From: an uncultured Bacteroides sp.
GTDB lineage: Bacteria > Bacteroidota > Bacteroidia > Bacteroidales > Bacteroidaceae
Assembly: GCA_947071285.1 (NCBI GenBank)
Contig: CAMTFK010000105.1
Span: 1-14,204, forward strand
Direction of reading: 5' to 3'
DNA: 14,204 bases
In this document: positions 14,037-14,204 of the stretch, one piece after another
Layout of the letters: the number at the start of each line of letters is the position of its first letter
Position numbering within the stretch: the first letter of the stretch is position 1
Position numbers and translations under genes: made by a program
The notes under the pieces: generated by a model
The model's input: the letters and a program-made list of their open reading frames with translations, nothing else
What the model was told of the DNA's origin: nothing
Database searches by the model: none

Positions 14037-14204
14037 TTCTTCCTTTCACTACGTTTCTTCGCCCACTCCCGCTTACGCAAGGTTACAGTTTCATCCAATT
14101 GCTTGAAGAACTTTTCCGTAGCCTCCATTGCTTTATGCTTAGCGTCTTTTGCCACCTCACTCATTAGCTGGGCAAGCATGGCATCCGTAGGGTCTTCCAT
14201 TCCG
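14033..14204 (-). CDS. 3' end of small charged helical gene, zeta partner
   Basis: An open frame runs in from the window edge and ends at TGA (14035-14033). The first ATG in the window (14200-14198) would give 55 aa, but the gene may start outside. The visible part is one amphipathic, highly charged helix or coiled coil (MLAQLMSEVAKDAKHKAM) with a basic tail (LRKREWAKKRSERKK). Its stop overlaps the start of the zeta-like remnant as ATGA. Small charged proteins in this position often serve as antitoxins of zeta toxins, so it may be an orphan antitoxin. No family was recognised. Confidence 0.6.
   Translation of the reverse strand, partial: GMEDPTDAMLAQLMSEVAKDAKHKAMEATEKFFKQLDETVTLRKREWAKKRSERKK

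Overview
The window looks like chromosomal DNA of a gut Bacteroidales member, most likely Bacteroides or a close relative. The reasons are promoter boxes of the Bacteroides type (TAnnTTTG) with few recognisable Shine-Dalgarno sequences, and the protein families present. No rRNA or other species marker is here, so the species is open. The first 44 bases are not biological: they are a Nextera library adapter with its i5 index, so the natural sequence starts at about base 45 and the contig ends there.

Region 1 (45-7817, + strand) starts with five palindromic 18-bp units at an exact 22-bp period. A five-gene operon follows: SWIM zinc-finger protein, DUF5691 helical protein, MoxR-type AAA+ ATPase, large DUF5682 protein and VWA (MIDAS) protein. 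This is the gene set of the YehL class of MoxR systems (E. coli yehL/yehM/yehP/yehQ) plus DUF5691. A AAA+ motor, a metal-dependent adhesion-type adaptor, a Zn-binding protein and a large effector probably form one cytoplasmic machine of unknown substrate. The N-terminus of the DUF5682 protein carries motifs that resemble the TraB/TIKI hydrolase superfamily. A long nested hairpin lies between the ATPase and DUF5682 genes.

Region 2 (7814-13379) is a redox/efflux locus. Two tandem paralogous AraC-type regulators lie on the - strand. On the + strand are an iron-type alcohol dehydrogenase, an iron-sulfur flavoprotein-like FMN reductase and a DHA1-type MFS exporter. Three copies of a tandem operator (17-bp half-sites at a 21-bp pitch, consensus TCTGTAATnnGGGTTAT) lie upstream of the regulators, the dehydrogenase and the exporter. 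In the last two, the operator-to-promoter distance is identical (59 bp). This is good sequence evidence for a small AraC regulon. The dehydrogenase/flavoprotein unit ends in a strong intrinsic terminator.

Region 3 (13307-14204, - strand) is a toxin-antitoxin patch: a VapD-like Cas2-fold nuclease, a 64-aa SH3-like partner in the VapX position, a degenerate zeta-toxin remnant that has lost its P-loop lysine, and the 3' end of a small charged helical gene coupled to that remnant. The vapXD-like unit has its own promoter inside the remnant, and its terminator lies inside the 3' end of the MFS gene.
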